A stretch of 43,289 bases of DNA from UBA60 sp964587885 (GTDB lineage: Archaea; Thermoplasmatota; Poseidoniia; Poseidoniales; Poseidoniaceae), in the NCBI GenBank assembly GCA_964587885.1, contig CAZPME010000017.1, forward strand, positions 1 to 43,289. Reading direction: 5' to 3'. How positions within the stretch are numbered: position 1 is the first letter of the stretch; every line of letters starts with the position of its first letter. The position numbers and the translations under genes were made by a program. Below, piece by piece: positions 15,992-24,393 of this stretch. The notes beneath the pieces were generated by a model that saw only the letters and a list, made by a program, of their open reading frames with translations, did not search any database and was not told where the DNA came from.

Positions 15992-18900
15992 ATGGCGGAA
16001 AACCAAGTTGGAAAAACCCCGGCCAAAAGCCGTGCAATTTTTCTTACTGTGATGATGATTTTGGTTATTTTTTCGACCATCTCATTGCCACCCGCTTCCG
16101 CTTTAGATGGTGATGGTGATGGCATTGATGATGATGTTGATGATTGCGAGTTCGCGGCTGGAAACAGCACTATAGGACACGTTGGATGCCCAGATGATGA
16201 CGGTGACGGAAATGCAAATTTTGTAGGCCAATATCTTGACGACTGGGGTGATACTGATCGGGAACTCTATCATTCGGCAGGAAGCACTCGAGCAGTAACT
16301 TGGTCGCCCGATGGCAAATACATCGCAGGTGGCGGAAGTAGTGAGGTGAATCTATATTGGGTAGGTGGTTACCTTGGCTCACTTTATACAATCACACAGA
16401 ATGTTAGGGCACTTGAGTTCTCTCCAAATGGTTCCTATTTGGCTGTCGGTGGATATGAAGAGGATAGTTGGGACCCTCCAAGAGGTTGGATGGTTGTATT
16501 AGAGATGGATTGGGCAACTCAATCAGCAACTGTACTAGTGAATCTGAGTAGCCATCACATCGGCGATGTTCCAAGCGTAACATGGTCTTCAAATGGCTCA
16601 TATCTTTACACCGGTGCTGAAGATGAGATACGAAAATTCTCTGTTGAAGATAACTGGACAATCGTGCAGAATTACACCTATTCGGATGGAAATGTATGGG
16701 CTCTTGATGTCAGTCCCGACGACCGACTTATCGCCGGAACTTCGGGTGGTGGACAGATGCGAGTATTCTGGGCTGATAATGGCACAGACTACATGGAGTT
16801 TAGTAATCATTCAACCAGTCATGCCTTGTCACTCAAATTCAGCCCTGATGGACGATGGTTATTATCAGGTGGCAATGATAACGATGTCCACGTCTACAAT
16901 GTTAGCAATAAGTCATGGGTTATTCGCATTGACACTGGGTCTGATGTCTACGGTATTTCTTTCGACCCACCTGGTGCACATTTCGTTGTTGCTAGAGGTA
17001 GTAGTTCTTCAACACGCATTTACAATGTCAGCGATTGGACGCAAGCAGAAAGTTTTGGTTCATTCGGTACAAGCAACAACAACCGTGGGCTTAGGGCAGT
17101 ATCTTGGTCGCCACTTGGTGATGCAATGGCTTTTGCGCAAAGGCGCGGTAGGATAACAACTCATCTGCTGCCGAGTTCATATCTTCAGGTACATGGTGAT
17201 TGGGCTGTTGATGTATTGGAGGATGGTTGGCAAAGTAATTGGCCAAATGATGGTAGGATACTGAAGCACTTCAATACAACTACATTTGACGCGACAAATT
17301 ATGTTTGTAATAATGATGGAAGCATGGCTGCTTTGACTGAAGGACACAATCCTGCTTGGATTGATGAAGATGCTAATTTCAGCACCAATGGCCGTCTTGA
17401 TTGCAAAGCTAATACTCGTTCAATAATTGAAGTACCAATCGGCCATATTGCTGGAGTATTTGCAGTCAAAGCTGGTGGACCGACGCAAACCTGCATCCAA
17501 ACCTTAGGAGGTGGTTTGAGTATTGCTCAAATTCGTTGGATGATATCGTCCCAAAGTGGTAGTTCATTGCAAAGTGGCGGGGAATATCCAGGAATAGACT
17601 TGTCTTCTATAACTCCAAATAATGATGGCGATTTGTATCGTGAATGGTCTGACCTACATTCATCCTGCCAATCTGATACGATTCTTATGGTTCATCGCTG
17701 GCAGAATCGTAGCGAGGTTGGAATGCTCAAAGAACAATTCTTGTGTAACCATTGCACCGTGAAAGACTCGCTATACTATAGTGATAATAATGGCCGCTTG
17801 CGCTATGAATATGGATTTGGAAGCGAAATTCACGATACATTAACTGCTCCTCAGGGAGACTCAATACTTGGATTTGCCGAGTTGAATTACATGCTCGATG
17901 ATACAAATGGTATTTTCCTTATTCCGATTATTGATAATTGGACTCATAGTGCCGCTGATGCGATAAATGCTGGTGGAACCTTTGTTGCCCCTTCAAGGGA
18001 TAATTCTACTAACGATACATGGCGAATTCAATCTGATTTACGAGCATTGGTTCACGAGGACGATTTAGGTGATAAGTTATCATTCTTGGATTGGTCATTG
18101 AGCGATCCAGGGCAAATTACATTGGAGTCTGCTGGGTATAATCGTCTTTCAGTTCTCGACCGAGTATTGTCTTGGGACCGAATCGGTATCGACAAAACCT
18201 ATCTTCTTCCCGATTCCGACAATGATGGCATTTGGGATGGAATCGATGATTGTACTAATACCTCTGCTGGCATTCCGGTAGATGAATTTGGTTGTGCTGA
18301 ATATCAATTGGATGATGATAATGATGGTATCACTAATGACATAGATGATTGTGATAACGAAAGTGGCAATGCTACAATTCCACCCTTCGTCGGGTGTCTT
18401 GATAGTGATGGTGATGGTTATGCTAACGTTGACGACGCCTTTGAATTTAATCCAACCCAATGGCGAGATACAGATAATGACACCTATGGCGATAACCACC
18501 AGCAAGGAGCAACCACTCCAGATGACTGCATCGATACCTTCGGCAACTCTACCAAAGATCGCCTCGGCTGTATCGATTGGGATGGCGATGGTTGGTCAAA
18601 TGCCACGAGTGATTGGAGTATCGAAGATGGTGCAGATGCATTCCCTCTAAATGCGACACAATGGTCCGATATTGATGGTGATGGCTGGGGTGATAATTAT
18701 ACTTGGCAGGGCCAAAGTGATAATCGTACAGCACAATTTGGCGATGCTTTTATTGAATTACCATCACAATGGAGTGATGTCGATGGAGACGGTTTTGGCG
18801 ACAATAGTTCGGGCATTGCCCCAGATTCCTGTAAATATATCAGTGGCACCTCCGATAAAGGTGGAGTGATTGGTTGTATAGATTCTGATGGTGATGGATG

Positions 18901-20089
18901 GGCAGATTCAATTGATGAATTAGATGATAATATTGACCAGTGGTTAGATCAAGATGGAGATGGATTTGGTGATAATCCAGGTGGTGAAAAGGGTGATGGG
19001 TGCCAACAAACTCCACCTGCAGAAATTGCGGATGTGGATTATCGTGGCTGTGGTCCAAGCGAGAGAGATACCGATGGCGATGGCGTAAATGATAATCTCG
19101 ACCAATGTCCAAATACTTCTCCAACAGATACCACTAAGGTAGATTTCGAAGGTTGTGCATCAGCACAGCGTGATGCCGATAAAGATGGAGCATTCGAAAA
19201 TGAAGATTTTGATGATAATGATGCTACCCAGCAAAGCGATAATGATGGTGATGGCTATGGTGATAATTCAAGTGGGGTAAATGGAGATGATTGTCCATGG
19301 ACGGCAGGAACTTCCACCATTGACCGATCTGGTTGCACAGATACTGACGGAGATGGATATTCTAATCCTACAGATCAATGGTCGATTGAAGATGGAGCCG
19401 ATGAATATCCTTACGAGGGGACTCAATGGCGCGATAGTGATGGCGACAAATATGGTGACAACTGGGGCAACTCGAGTTGGAATGAAACCCGCGATTCTTC
19501 ATCTCCGGGGATTTTCATCGTTGATGCATACAAGCCTGATAGATGTCCGGAAATGGCTAATCAATACGCTTTGAGTGACGGTTGTCCTGAAGGGACTTTT
19601 CTTCCTGTTGATGATTTGGAAATTGTCGATGCCAATGCTGGGCAGAGCGAAGATGGAAGCAATATTTTGACTATCGTCGCAGTTGCAGGTGGCCTAGTAG
19701 TTGTTGGGTTATTTGGTGTAGTATTCGTTCTTCTTCGTAAGCCAAAATCAACAAAGCCATCTCGCTCAGATAAAAAGTATGATTGGGCCAAGGGCGACCC
19801 GTTCGAAGAAGAAACCAATTCCGAAGATCCTGAACTTTCAGATAATTCAGAATTGGAACAATCCGATGGATCTGCGCAGCCTTCCACTCAACATGAAGAA
19901 GAAGTTGAAATAGGCTCTGAAGTTCAAAGCGATGCTATTGAAACATCTGAATGGCTCCAGTCTTGGGAAGAATTACCAGTTGGTGGAGAATATTCGTCTG
20001 CCGATGCAGATGGAGTTGTTTGGTATTTACTTCCCGATGGCAACTCGTGGTATCGTAATGCTGACGACTCTTGGTCGCTGTGGAAATAG
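15992..20089 (+). CDS. Large surface protein: beta-propeller plus calcium-type repeats, membrane-anchored, with cytoplasmic tail domain
   Basis: About 1365 residues. The signal peptide (MAENQVGK..., hydrophobic core 17-37) ends near PASA. A short DGDGDG segment is followed by a WD40-like beta-propeller at about 95-400, with repeated blades such as AVTWSPDGKYIAGGG and SLKFSPDGRWLLSGG. Residues 400-740 form an unrecognised region with paired cysteines. Thrombospondin-3-like calcium repeats run from about 740 to 1170. A membrane helix (about 1225-1247) is followed by basic KPKSTK and an acidic linker. The last 40 residues are Trp/Tyr-rich (WYLLPDGNSWYRN) and resemble a small WW/GYF-like fold. 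The frame opens at GTG 15968, but ATG 15992 gives the cleaner signal peptide. It is probably expressed near the subtilase as a cell-surface scaffold or adhesion protein; the function is inferred from architecture only. Confidence 0.88.
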   Translation: MAENQVGKTPAKSRAIFLTVMMILVIFSTISLPPASALDGDGDGIDDDVDDCEFAAGNSTIGHVGCPDDDGDGNANFVGQYLDDWGDTDRELYHSAGSTRAVTWSPDGKYIAGGGSSEVNLYWVGGYLGSLYTITQNVRALEFSPNGSYLAVGGYEEDSWDPPRGWMVVLEMDWATQSATVLVNLSSHHIGDVPSVTWSSNGSYLYTGAEDEIRKFSVEDNWTIVQNYTYSDGNVWALDVSPDDRLIAGTSGGGQMRVFWADNGTDYMEFSNHSTSHALSLKFSPDGRWLLSGGNDNDVHVYNVSNKSWVIRIDTGSDVYGISFDPPGAHFVVARGSSSSTRIYNVSDWTQAESFGSFGTSNNNRGLRAVSWSPLGDAMAFAQRRGRITTHLLPSSYLQVHGDWAVDVLEDGWQSNWPNDGRILKHFNTTTFDATNYVCNNDGSMAALTEGHNPAWIDEDANFSTNGRLDCKANTRSIIEVPIGHIAGVFAVKAGGPTQTCIQTLGGGLSIAQIRWMISSQSGSSLQSGGEYPGIDLSSITPNNDGDLYREWSDLHSSCQSDTILMVHRWQNRSEVGMLKEQFLCNHCTVKDSLYYSDNNGRLRYEYGFGSEIHDTLTAPQGDSILGFAELNYMLDDTNGIFLIPIIDNWTHSAADAINAGGTFVAPSRDNSTNDTWRIQSDLRALVHEDDLGDKLSFLDWSLSDPGQITLESAGYNRLSVLDRVLSWDRIGIDKTYLLPDSDNDGIWDGIDDCTNTSAGIPVDEFGCAEYQLDDDNDGITNDIDDCDNESGNATIPPFVGCLDSDGDGYANVDDAFEFNPTQWRDTDNDTYGDNHQQGATTPDDCIDTFGNSTKDRLGCIDWDGDGWSNATSDWSIEDGADAFPLNATQWSDIDGDGWGDNYTWQGQSDNRTAQFGDAFIELPSQWSDVDGDGFGDNSSGIAPDSCKYISGTSDKGGVIGCIDSDGDGWADSIDELDDNIDQWLDQDGDGFGDNPGGEKGDGCQQTPPAEIADVDYRGCGPSERDTDGDGVNDNLDQCPNTSPTDTTKVDFEGCASAQRDADKDGAFENEDFDDNDATQQSDNDGDGYGDNSSGVNGDDCPWTAGTSTIDRSGCTDTDGDGYSNPTDQWSIEDGADEYPYEGTQWRDSDGDKYGDNWGNSSWNETRDSSSPGIFIVDAYKPDRCPEMANQYALSDGCPEGTFLPVDDLEIVDANAGQSEDGSNILTIVAVAGGLVVVGLFGVVFVLLRKPKSTKPSRSDKKYDWAKGDPFEEETNSEDPELSDNSELEQSDGSAQPSTQHEEEVEIGSEVQSDAIETSEWLQSWEELPVGGEYSSADADGVVWYLLPDGNSWYRNADDSWSLWK
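18211..19500 (+). repeat. Tandem calcium-type repeats inside the surface protein gene
   Basis: Coding repeats with the pattern D-x-DGDG-[YW]-[AS]-N, an AD(A/E)(F/Y)P spacer, TQW-[RS]-D-x-D-[GN]-D-x-[YWF]-GDN, then a cysteine pair (PD-x-C ... GC). Several degenerate copies of roughly 50-65 residues are visible. At DNA level they show as recurring GATGGTGATGG-type stretches. They are diverged and in frame, so this is a protein repeat and not a CRISPR or satellite. Each loop of aspartates is expected to bind Ca2+. Confidence 0.8.
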
Positions 20090-20146
20090 TGCTGGTAATC
20101 GGCTAGTAATACTGATGAACCAAGCCGTAGACGCCGACATGATAGC

Positions 20147-20995
20147 ATGGGAATAAGCAGTATCGCCGTTCTAGGCGCTGGGCAAATGGGCAATGGAATT
20201 ACTCAAGTTGCTGCTGTAGCCGGATATCAAGTGATAATGGTTGATATTGAGCAAGAATTTGTCGACCGTGGAATGGCGGCAATTAACCAAAGTCTAGACA
20301 AATTGGTCGCAAAAGAGAGACTTAGTCAGGACGATGCCGATTCTGCAAAGTCACGGATATCCACTGCTGTTGAACGAAGCGCTTGTGCCAACGTCGATTT
20401 GGTAGTAGAAGCGATTCCCGAAATCCCAGAATTGAAATTCAGTACCTTCGCTGAACTCGACCAAATTTGCAAGCCTGAAACAATTCTTGCTAGCAATACT
20501 AGCAGTATTAGCATCGATGCAATTGCAGCAGCAACCAACCGCCCAAGCCAAGTAATCGGCATGCATTTCATGAATCCTGTACCGATAATGAAATTGGTCG
20601 AAATTATCAATGGGAGCCAAACTTCTGATGCAGTTAATGCGGCAGTTGTAGATGCTGCTGAAGCGATGGGGAAGACTGCTTTGTCCTGCAATGATTCACC
20701 AGGTTTTGTTTCAAATCGAATTCTTTGCCCGATGCTAAATGAAGCGATTCTAACTCTGCAAGAAGGTGTGGCTGAACCAGAAGCAATTGACGGGATAATG
20801 AAATTGGGAATGAACCATCCAATCGGACCACTTGCTCTGTCTGATTTGATTGGCCTTGATACCGTATTACACATCATGAATGTCCTCCATGAAGGGTTAG
20901 GGGAGGACAAATATGCACCAGCTCCGTTGCTGATTGAAATGGTTGAACAAGGTAAATTGGGACGAAAATCTGGAATGGGATTTTTCCAATACTAA
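20147..20995 (+). CDS. 3-hydroxyacyl-CoA (3-hydroxybutyryl-CoA) dehydrogenase
   Basis: NAD-dependent dehydrogenase converting L-3-hydroxyacyl-CoA to 3-ketoacyl-CoA. The Rossmann motif is VLGAGQMGNGI at residues 8-18, followed by VVEAIPE, the SNTSS segment, the catalytic His in GMHFMNP, and NDSPGFVSNRI opening the C-terminal helical domain. The ending KSGMGFFQY is typical. At 282 residues it is the stand-alone form, not fused to an enoyl-CoA hydratase. It fits beta-oxidation with the acyl-CoA dehydrogenase at 5869, although the genes are 13 kb apart. It starts 57 bases after the large surface protein gene. ATG 20147 is the family N-terminus. Confidence 0.93.
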   Translation: MGISSIAVLGAGQMGNGITQVAAVAGYQVIMVDIEQEFVDRGMAAINQSLDKLVAKERLSQDDADSAKSRISTAVERSACANVDLVVEAIPEIPELKFSTFAELDQICKPETILASNTSSISIDAIAAATNRPSQVIGMHFMNPVPIMKLVEIINGSQTSDAVNAAVVDAAEAMGKTALSCNDSPGFVSNRILCPMLNEAILTLQEGVAEPEAIDGIMKLGMNHPIGPLALSDLIGLDTVLHIMNVLHEGLGEDKYAPAPLLIEMVEQGKLGRKSGMGFFQY

Positions 20996-21144
20996 GTTCG
21001 AGGATGGTGTGCAAAAGCGATACGCCAATAGGTACATGATGCAATATTTGACCTCACTCCCTTTTCCCGTAAATTGCGCTGAACCATCTTGATGCAAGCA
21101 AAGCGTCATAAGTCCGAACAATGGGGGAGTGATGAGGTTGTTTA

Positions 21145-21531
21145 ATGCCAGGCACTACTCGAGTCGAAATCCGCACACTGAGGGTTGGCAAATATGCATG
21201 TGTCGATGATAATGCTTACAAAATTCTCAGTATCTCAAAATCCAAACCGGGCAAACACGGTTCAGCGAAGGCGAGAATTGAATTAAGCGATATTTTTACC
21301 GGCCAAAAAAAGAGCCATGTTGGAACGGTGACAGATACTATCCAAGTTCCAATGATTAACAAAGGCAGTGCTACTGTAACCCATTTAGAGGGTGACTTCG
21401 TTCATGCAATGGATATGAAAACATATGAGCAATTAGTTTTACCGATGGAAGATGGATTATCTATTGAGCCAGGTAAGGAAATAATGTGGATGGAAGCACT
21501 TGGACGTTACAAAATAATCCGTGACCATTGA
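21145..21531 (+). CDS. Translation factor aIF5A
   Basis: Archaeal homologue of eIF5A and EF-P, which binds the ribosomal E site and relieves stalling at proline runs and other hard peptide bonds. The hypusination loop is visible as SKSKPGKHGSAKAR, with Lys37 in PGKHG the residue expected to be modified to hypusine or deoxyhypusine. An N-terminal SH3-like barrel is followed by an OB fold, total 128 residues, normal for archaea. The 149-base gap upstream has a purine-rich GGGGGAGTGATGAGG leader, but Shine-Dalgarno spacing to the ATG is loose. The UMF1 transporter gene follows after 60 bases. Confidence 0.96.
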   Translation: MPGTTRVEIRTLRVGKYACVDDNAYKILSISKSKPGKHGSAKARIELSDIFTGQKKSHVGTVTDTIQVPMINKGSATVTHLEGDFVHAMDMKTYEQLVLPMEDGLSIEPGKEIMWMEALGRYKIIRDH

Positions 21532-21566
21532 ACACTGAAATTTAAGGCATGAAATTTGGCTGTTTT

Positions 21567-21578
21567 CGCCTTTCGGCG
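21567..21578 (+). promoter_or_regulatory. Small CGCC-TTTC-GGCG hairpin before the transporter gene
   Basis: CGCC (21567-21570) and GGCG (21575-21578) form a four-pair stem with a TTTC loop, ending 13 bases before the ATG at 21592. It is short, so chance is possible. It is listed because similar stems precede other membrane or secreted genes here. Confidence 0.25.
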
Positions 21579-21591
21579 GCCGTGAAGTTAT

Positions 21592-23616
21592 ATGCTTGCT
21601 AATATTAGCAAGTTTATGGAAAGCGTATCTGCTTCAGATTCAAATTTGGTAAAGGAATTAATCGATTCAATGCCGGACGAAGACAAGCGTTCTCTAAAGG
21701 GTTGGTACTTTTTTGATTGGGCAAATCAAGCATATGCACTCACTGTTATGACAGTTATTGCGCCGGCATTGATGGCGAATTTGTATAACTTGGCTACAGG
21801 AACTCAATCAGGCGATTCATTCTACGCTTTCGTACTCACATTTTCTATGGTTTTTGTTGTTATTACTGCTCCTGCATTAGGCGTTATTGCTGATCGAATG
21901 CCAATCAAAAAGAAGTTGCTTAAATGGTACACAGTTGCAGGTGTAGTATTCACGGCATTGATGGGCGCAGCGCCATATTTTGGCTCGCAAGGATACATCG
22001 TTCTCGCGATGATGTACACGATAGGCACAATCGGATTCACAGGTGGTAATGTCATCTATTACTCATTTATGCCATATTTAGCCGAAAGGCGTTGCCAAGA
22101 CCATGTGTCGACTTGGGGTTATATGTACGGATTTATGGGTGGCTCAATACTACTAATTTTCCACTTGATAATTTTGATGGCTCTCAATTGGGATACCAAT
22201 TTTAAACTTGCAGTAATTTTCGTCACTTCCTCATTATGGTGGTGGGGTTTTGGAATGTTGATGTTTAAGTGGACTCCCGAACCAGAAATCGCTGAGGAAA
22301 TGGAATGGGAAGGTATTTCGGAAACCGTAAAGACTGCCTATGCTCAAGTATATAGAACCGTAATTGAAATTAGAAAATTCAAAGTTCTCGCAATGTTTCT
22401 AGTCGCTTACCTGCTATTCTATGATGGCGTTAACACAATTGCCAGTATGGCTAGTGCCTTCGGAGAATCCGTGTTGCGCATTAACCCGAGCATGAATATC
22501 ATGCTGCTGCTTACTGTCAATATTGTTGCAATTCCTATGACATTTGTTTTTGGCAAGTTGGCCAATGCAAAAGGAACAAAATTTGCTTTGATGTTGGCTT
22601 TGTTAGTATATTGCTTTGTGGCTGTTGCTGCAGCCGGGTTCGCCCCTCTAGAATTAGAGGGGGAGAAAGATGCCGATCGCTATGATTTCAAATTTGAATA
22701 CGATAATGTGACTGGAAACTATACCATGAAGACACTCTATGACAGAGGCTATGAGGGTTGGATAGGTGAAACATCTGAAGGAGATGCAGAATTCCGTGAC
22801 GCCTTCCAAGAGCATTTTCCCGAACCAGATTATAGCGTAGAAGAAGCAGGTGAAAGTACTCTCGGAACTGGTTTGATGGTATGTCTATTCATCTTGGTAA
22901 TGGTAGTATTACTCGGTGGAGGAGTCAAGTGGTTGCATGAACGAGAAATGGGTGTGACGGGAGTAATTCTATCATTACTGCTAGTTGGGGTTGGAATTTT
23001 TGGAGCATCATTCCTCGCTGGCCAATCTACAATTTCCGAAGCCGATAAAAAGTCGATTACCGAAGAGGATGCGATTGCATTAGCCTCTTCTTTTAATGAA
23101 ACAAATGACCATCGATTCTCAATTATCATCATTGGCGGGAATGAAACCATTGCTGGGTCTACGGAGGTTGGAGATAAGCATCCAACAATAGTAGACCAAG
23201 GTGGGCCAGTTGATTGGTGGGCCTCAATGATGCGCAACAAAGTTTGGTCTCCACTAGGTCTAGGGGTTGAATTACAATGGATTATCCTAGGGTTATTCGT
23301 CGGTTGTGCCATGGGTTCTGCTGGAGCCCAAGCGCGTTCGATGTTTTCCCAACTTACTCCGAAAACACGCACTTCTGAATTCTTTGGGTTCTTTGGATTC
23401 CTAGGCAAGTCTGCAGCTATGATTGGGACATTCCTTTACGGCATCACCAGTACAGCATTTGATAGCCGTGTTGCAATATTGACGATAACAATAGTCATTC
23501 TCCTTGGCACTTACATCACCAGCAAAATCGATATTGAGGAAGGGATACGTGTAGCCCAAGAAGAAGATGAGAGGAACTTTGCTAAATCTTCAAGCATTGG
23601 TGCATCAGAGGAATAA
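21592..23616 (+). CDS. Major facilitator transporter, UMF1/Atg22-like
   Basis: Multi-pass permease of the major facilitator superfamily. The signature near residue 38 (GWYFFDWANQAYALTV) matches the UMF1/Atg22-type group, whose yeast member exports amino acids from the vacuole; bacterial and archaeal substrates are unknown. About 12 membrane segments are visible. At 674 residues it is longer than usual because of a polar insertion after the sixth or seventh helix (about 355-420, acidic) and a second one at about 485-545. The basic PIKKKL loop between helices 2 and 3 is MFS-like. ATG 21592 is chosen; ATG 21634 would trim the N-terminus. Its TAA overlaps the ATG of the acyltransferase gene by one base, so the two are coupled. 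Confidence 0.85.
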   Translation: MLANISKFMESVSASDSNLVKELIDSMPDEDKRSLKGWYFFDWANQAYALTVMTVIAPALMANLYNLATGTQSGDSFYAFVLTFSMVFVVITAPALGVIADRMPIKKKLLKWYTVAGVVFTALMGAAPYFGSQGYIVLAMMYTIGTIGFTGGNVIYYSFMPYLAERRCQDHVSTWGYMYGFMGGSILLIFHLIILMALNWDTNFKLAVIFVTSSLWWWGFGMLMFKWTPEPEIAEEMEWEGISETVKTAYAQVYRTVIEIRKFKVLAMFLVAYLLFYDGVNTIASMASAFGESVLRINPSMNIMLLLTVNIVAIPMTFVFGKLANAKGTKFALMLALLVYCFVAVAAAGFAPLELEGEKDADRYDFKFEYDNVTGNYTMKTLYDRGYEGWIGETSEGDAEFRDAFQEHFPEPDYSVEEAGESTLGTGLMVCLFILVMVVLLGGGVKWLHEREMGVTGVILSLLLVGVGIFGASFLAGQSTISEADKKSITEEDAIALASSFNETNDHRFSIIIIGGNETIAGSTEVGDKHPTIVDQGGPVDWWASMMRNKVWSPLGLGVELQWIILGLFVGCAMGSAGAQARSMFSQLTPKTRTSEFFGFFGFLGKSAAMIGTFLYGITSTAFDSRVAILTITIVILLGTYITSKIDIEEGIRVAQEEDERNFAKSSSIGASEE

Positions 23617-24317
23617 TGATGCGTGGATTTGCAATTGTGCAAGTTCTTGGGTCTATTGTTACAATATTTATCGCGATAATAGTTTGGGGGCTACCAATGA
23701 TTCCATCGTTATTATTGGTAGGCGAGGTTGGCGAGAAATTTTCCAGTAGCGGAAACTTGGTTCAAGCATTTGCCATGGGTATCGCGATTTCTACTGGTAT
23801 CGTTCTGTGGGGAATTTTCCTCTTATTGCTTTCAGGAACCCTACAGTTGCTAATACATCCTCGCATCAAGGAGGAGAAATCCTATCCTCTAGCCTCAGCC
23901 ATGACCATTAGATGGGCAATTACTGCCCTATTGCATAGGTTGACTTCACCGATATTAACACACTTGGTGCCATCATTTATTGGCAATTGGTATTATCGAC
24001 TATGCGGTTGCAAAATTGGTAAAAATGCTCAAATAAATAGTAAAATTGTAAACGATTCTTATGCGGTAGAAATAGGGGCTGGTACGGTCGTTGGTGGTGA
24101 TGCAATAATCAATTGTCATTTAGTTGAAGATGGGAGATTAATTCTATCTCCAGTAAAAATTGGTTCTGGCGTGACTATTGGAGGCGGAGTCTCCATTCTC
24201 CCTGGTTCAATTATTGGCGATGATGCGATAATTGCATATCGTGCTGTTGTGATCAAGAGAACGGAAGTCGGAGCAGGTGAAGTATGGGGTGGTTTGCCTG
24301 CAAAAAAGATTCGCTGA
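23616..24317 (+). CDS. Membrane-anchored left-handed beta-helix (hexapeptide) transferase-like protein
   Basis: Two N-terminal membrane segments (about residues 5-30 and 47-76) are followed by a cytoplasmic left-handed beta-helix with hexapeptide repeats (IGKNAQ, IGAGTV, IGSGVTIGGGVSILPGSIIG, VGAGEVWGG) and the usual ending GLPAKKIR. Soluble homologues transfer acetyl or acyl groups from CoA or ACP to sugars or amino acids. The typical catalytic histidine is not obvious, so activity and substrate are uncertain; carbonic anhydrase-like members share the fold. The start overlaps the transporter stop (TAATG). The OPT gene follows with its own promoter-like region. Confidence 0.75.
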   Translation: MMRGFAIVQVLGSIVTIFIAIIVWGLPMIPSLLLVGEVGEKFSSSGNLVQAFAMGIAISTGIVLWGIFLLLLSGTLQLLIHPRIKEEKSYPLASAMTIRWAITALLHRLTSPILTHLVPSFIGNWYYRLCGCKIGKNAQINSKIVNDSYAVEIGAGTVVGGDAIINCHLVEDGRLILSPVKIGSGVTIGGGVSILPGSIIGDDAIIAYRAVVIKRTEVGAGEVWGGLPAKKIR

Positions 24318-24330
24318 GAATTTAACCATC

Positions 24331-24338
24331 GTATATTT
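24331..24338 (+). promoter_or_regulatory. TATA-like box before the OPT transporter
   Basis: GTATATTT lies about 60 bases upstream of ATG 24394. Standard archaeal spacing puts the transcription start near 24360, leaving a leader of about 35 bases that holds the 24367-24383 hairpin and the Shine-Dalgarno. Assigned from motif and spacing. Confidence 0.4.
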
Positions 24339-24366
24339 CGTTGCGTAATGGTCTTGAAGCGGTTTG

Positions 24367-24383
24367 CGATGCCGTAGGCATCG
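24367..24383 (+). promoter_or_regulatory. Perfect 7-bp hairpin in the OPT leader, abutting the ribosome binding site
   Basis: CGATGCC (24367-24373) and GGCATCG (24377-24383) pair perfectly around GTA. The 3' arm runs straight into the Shine-Dalgarno GGAGGGG (24383-24389), ten bases before the ATG at 24394. Folding could limit ribosome access. Alternatively it is a two-fold symmetric protein site. Its layout resembles the stem at 8608-8626. Confidence 0.45.
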
Positions 24384-24393
24384 GAGGGGTATC

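Noticed and set aside
18211..19500. Repeated GATGG-rich units resembling a repeat array
   Set aside because: They are in frame, diverged, lack constant repeats with unique spacers, and encode calcium-type protein repeats, so this is not a CRISPR.
20326..20910. Long minus-strand frame inside the hydroxyacyl-CoA dehydrogenase
   Set aside because: It is antisense to a conserved gene along its whole length and has no ribosome site or recognisable motif.
22830..23408. 192-codon minus-strand frame inside the UMF1 transporter
   Set aside because: It is the mirror of membrane-helix codons, with no independent support.
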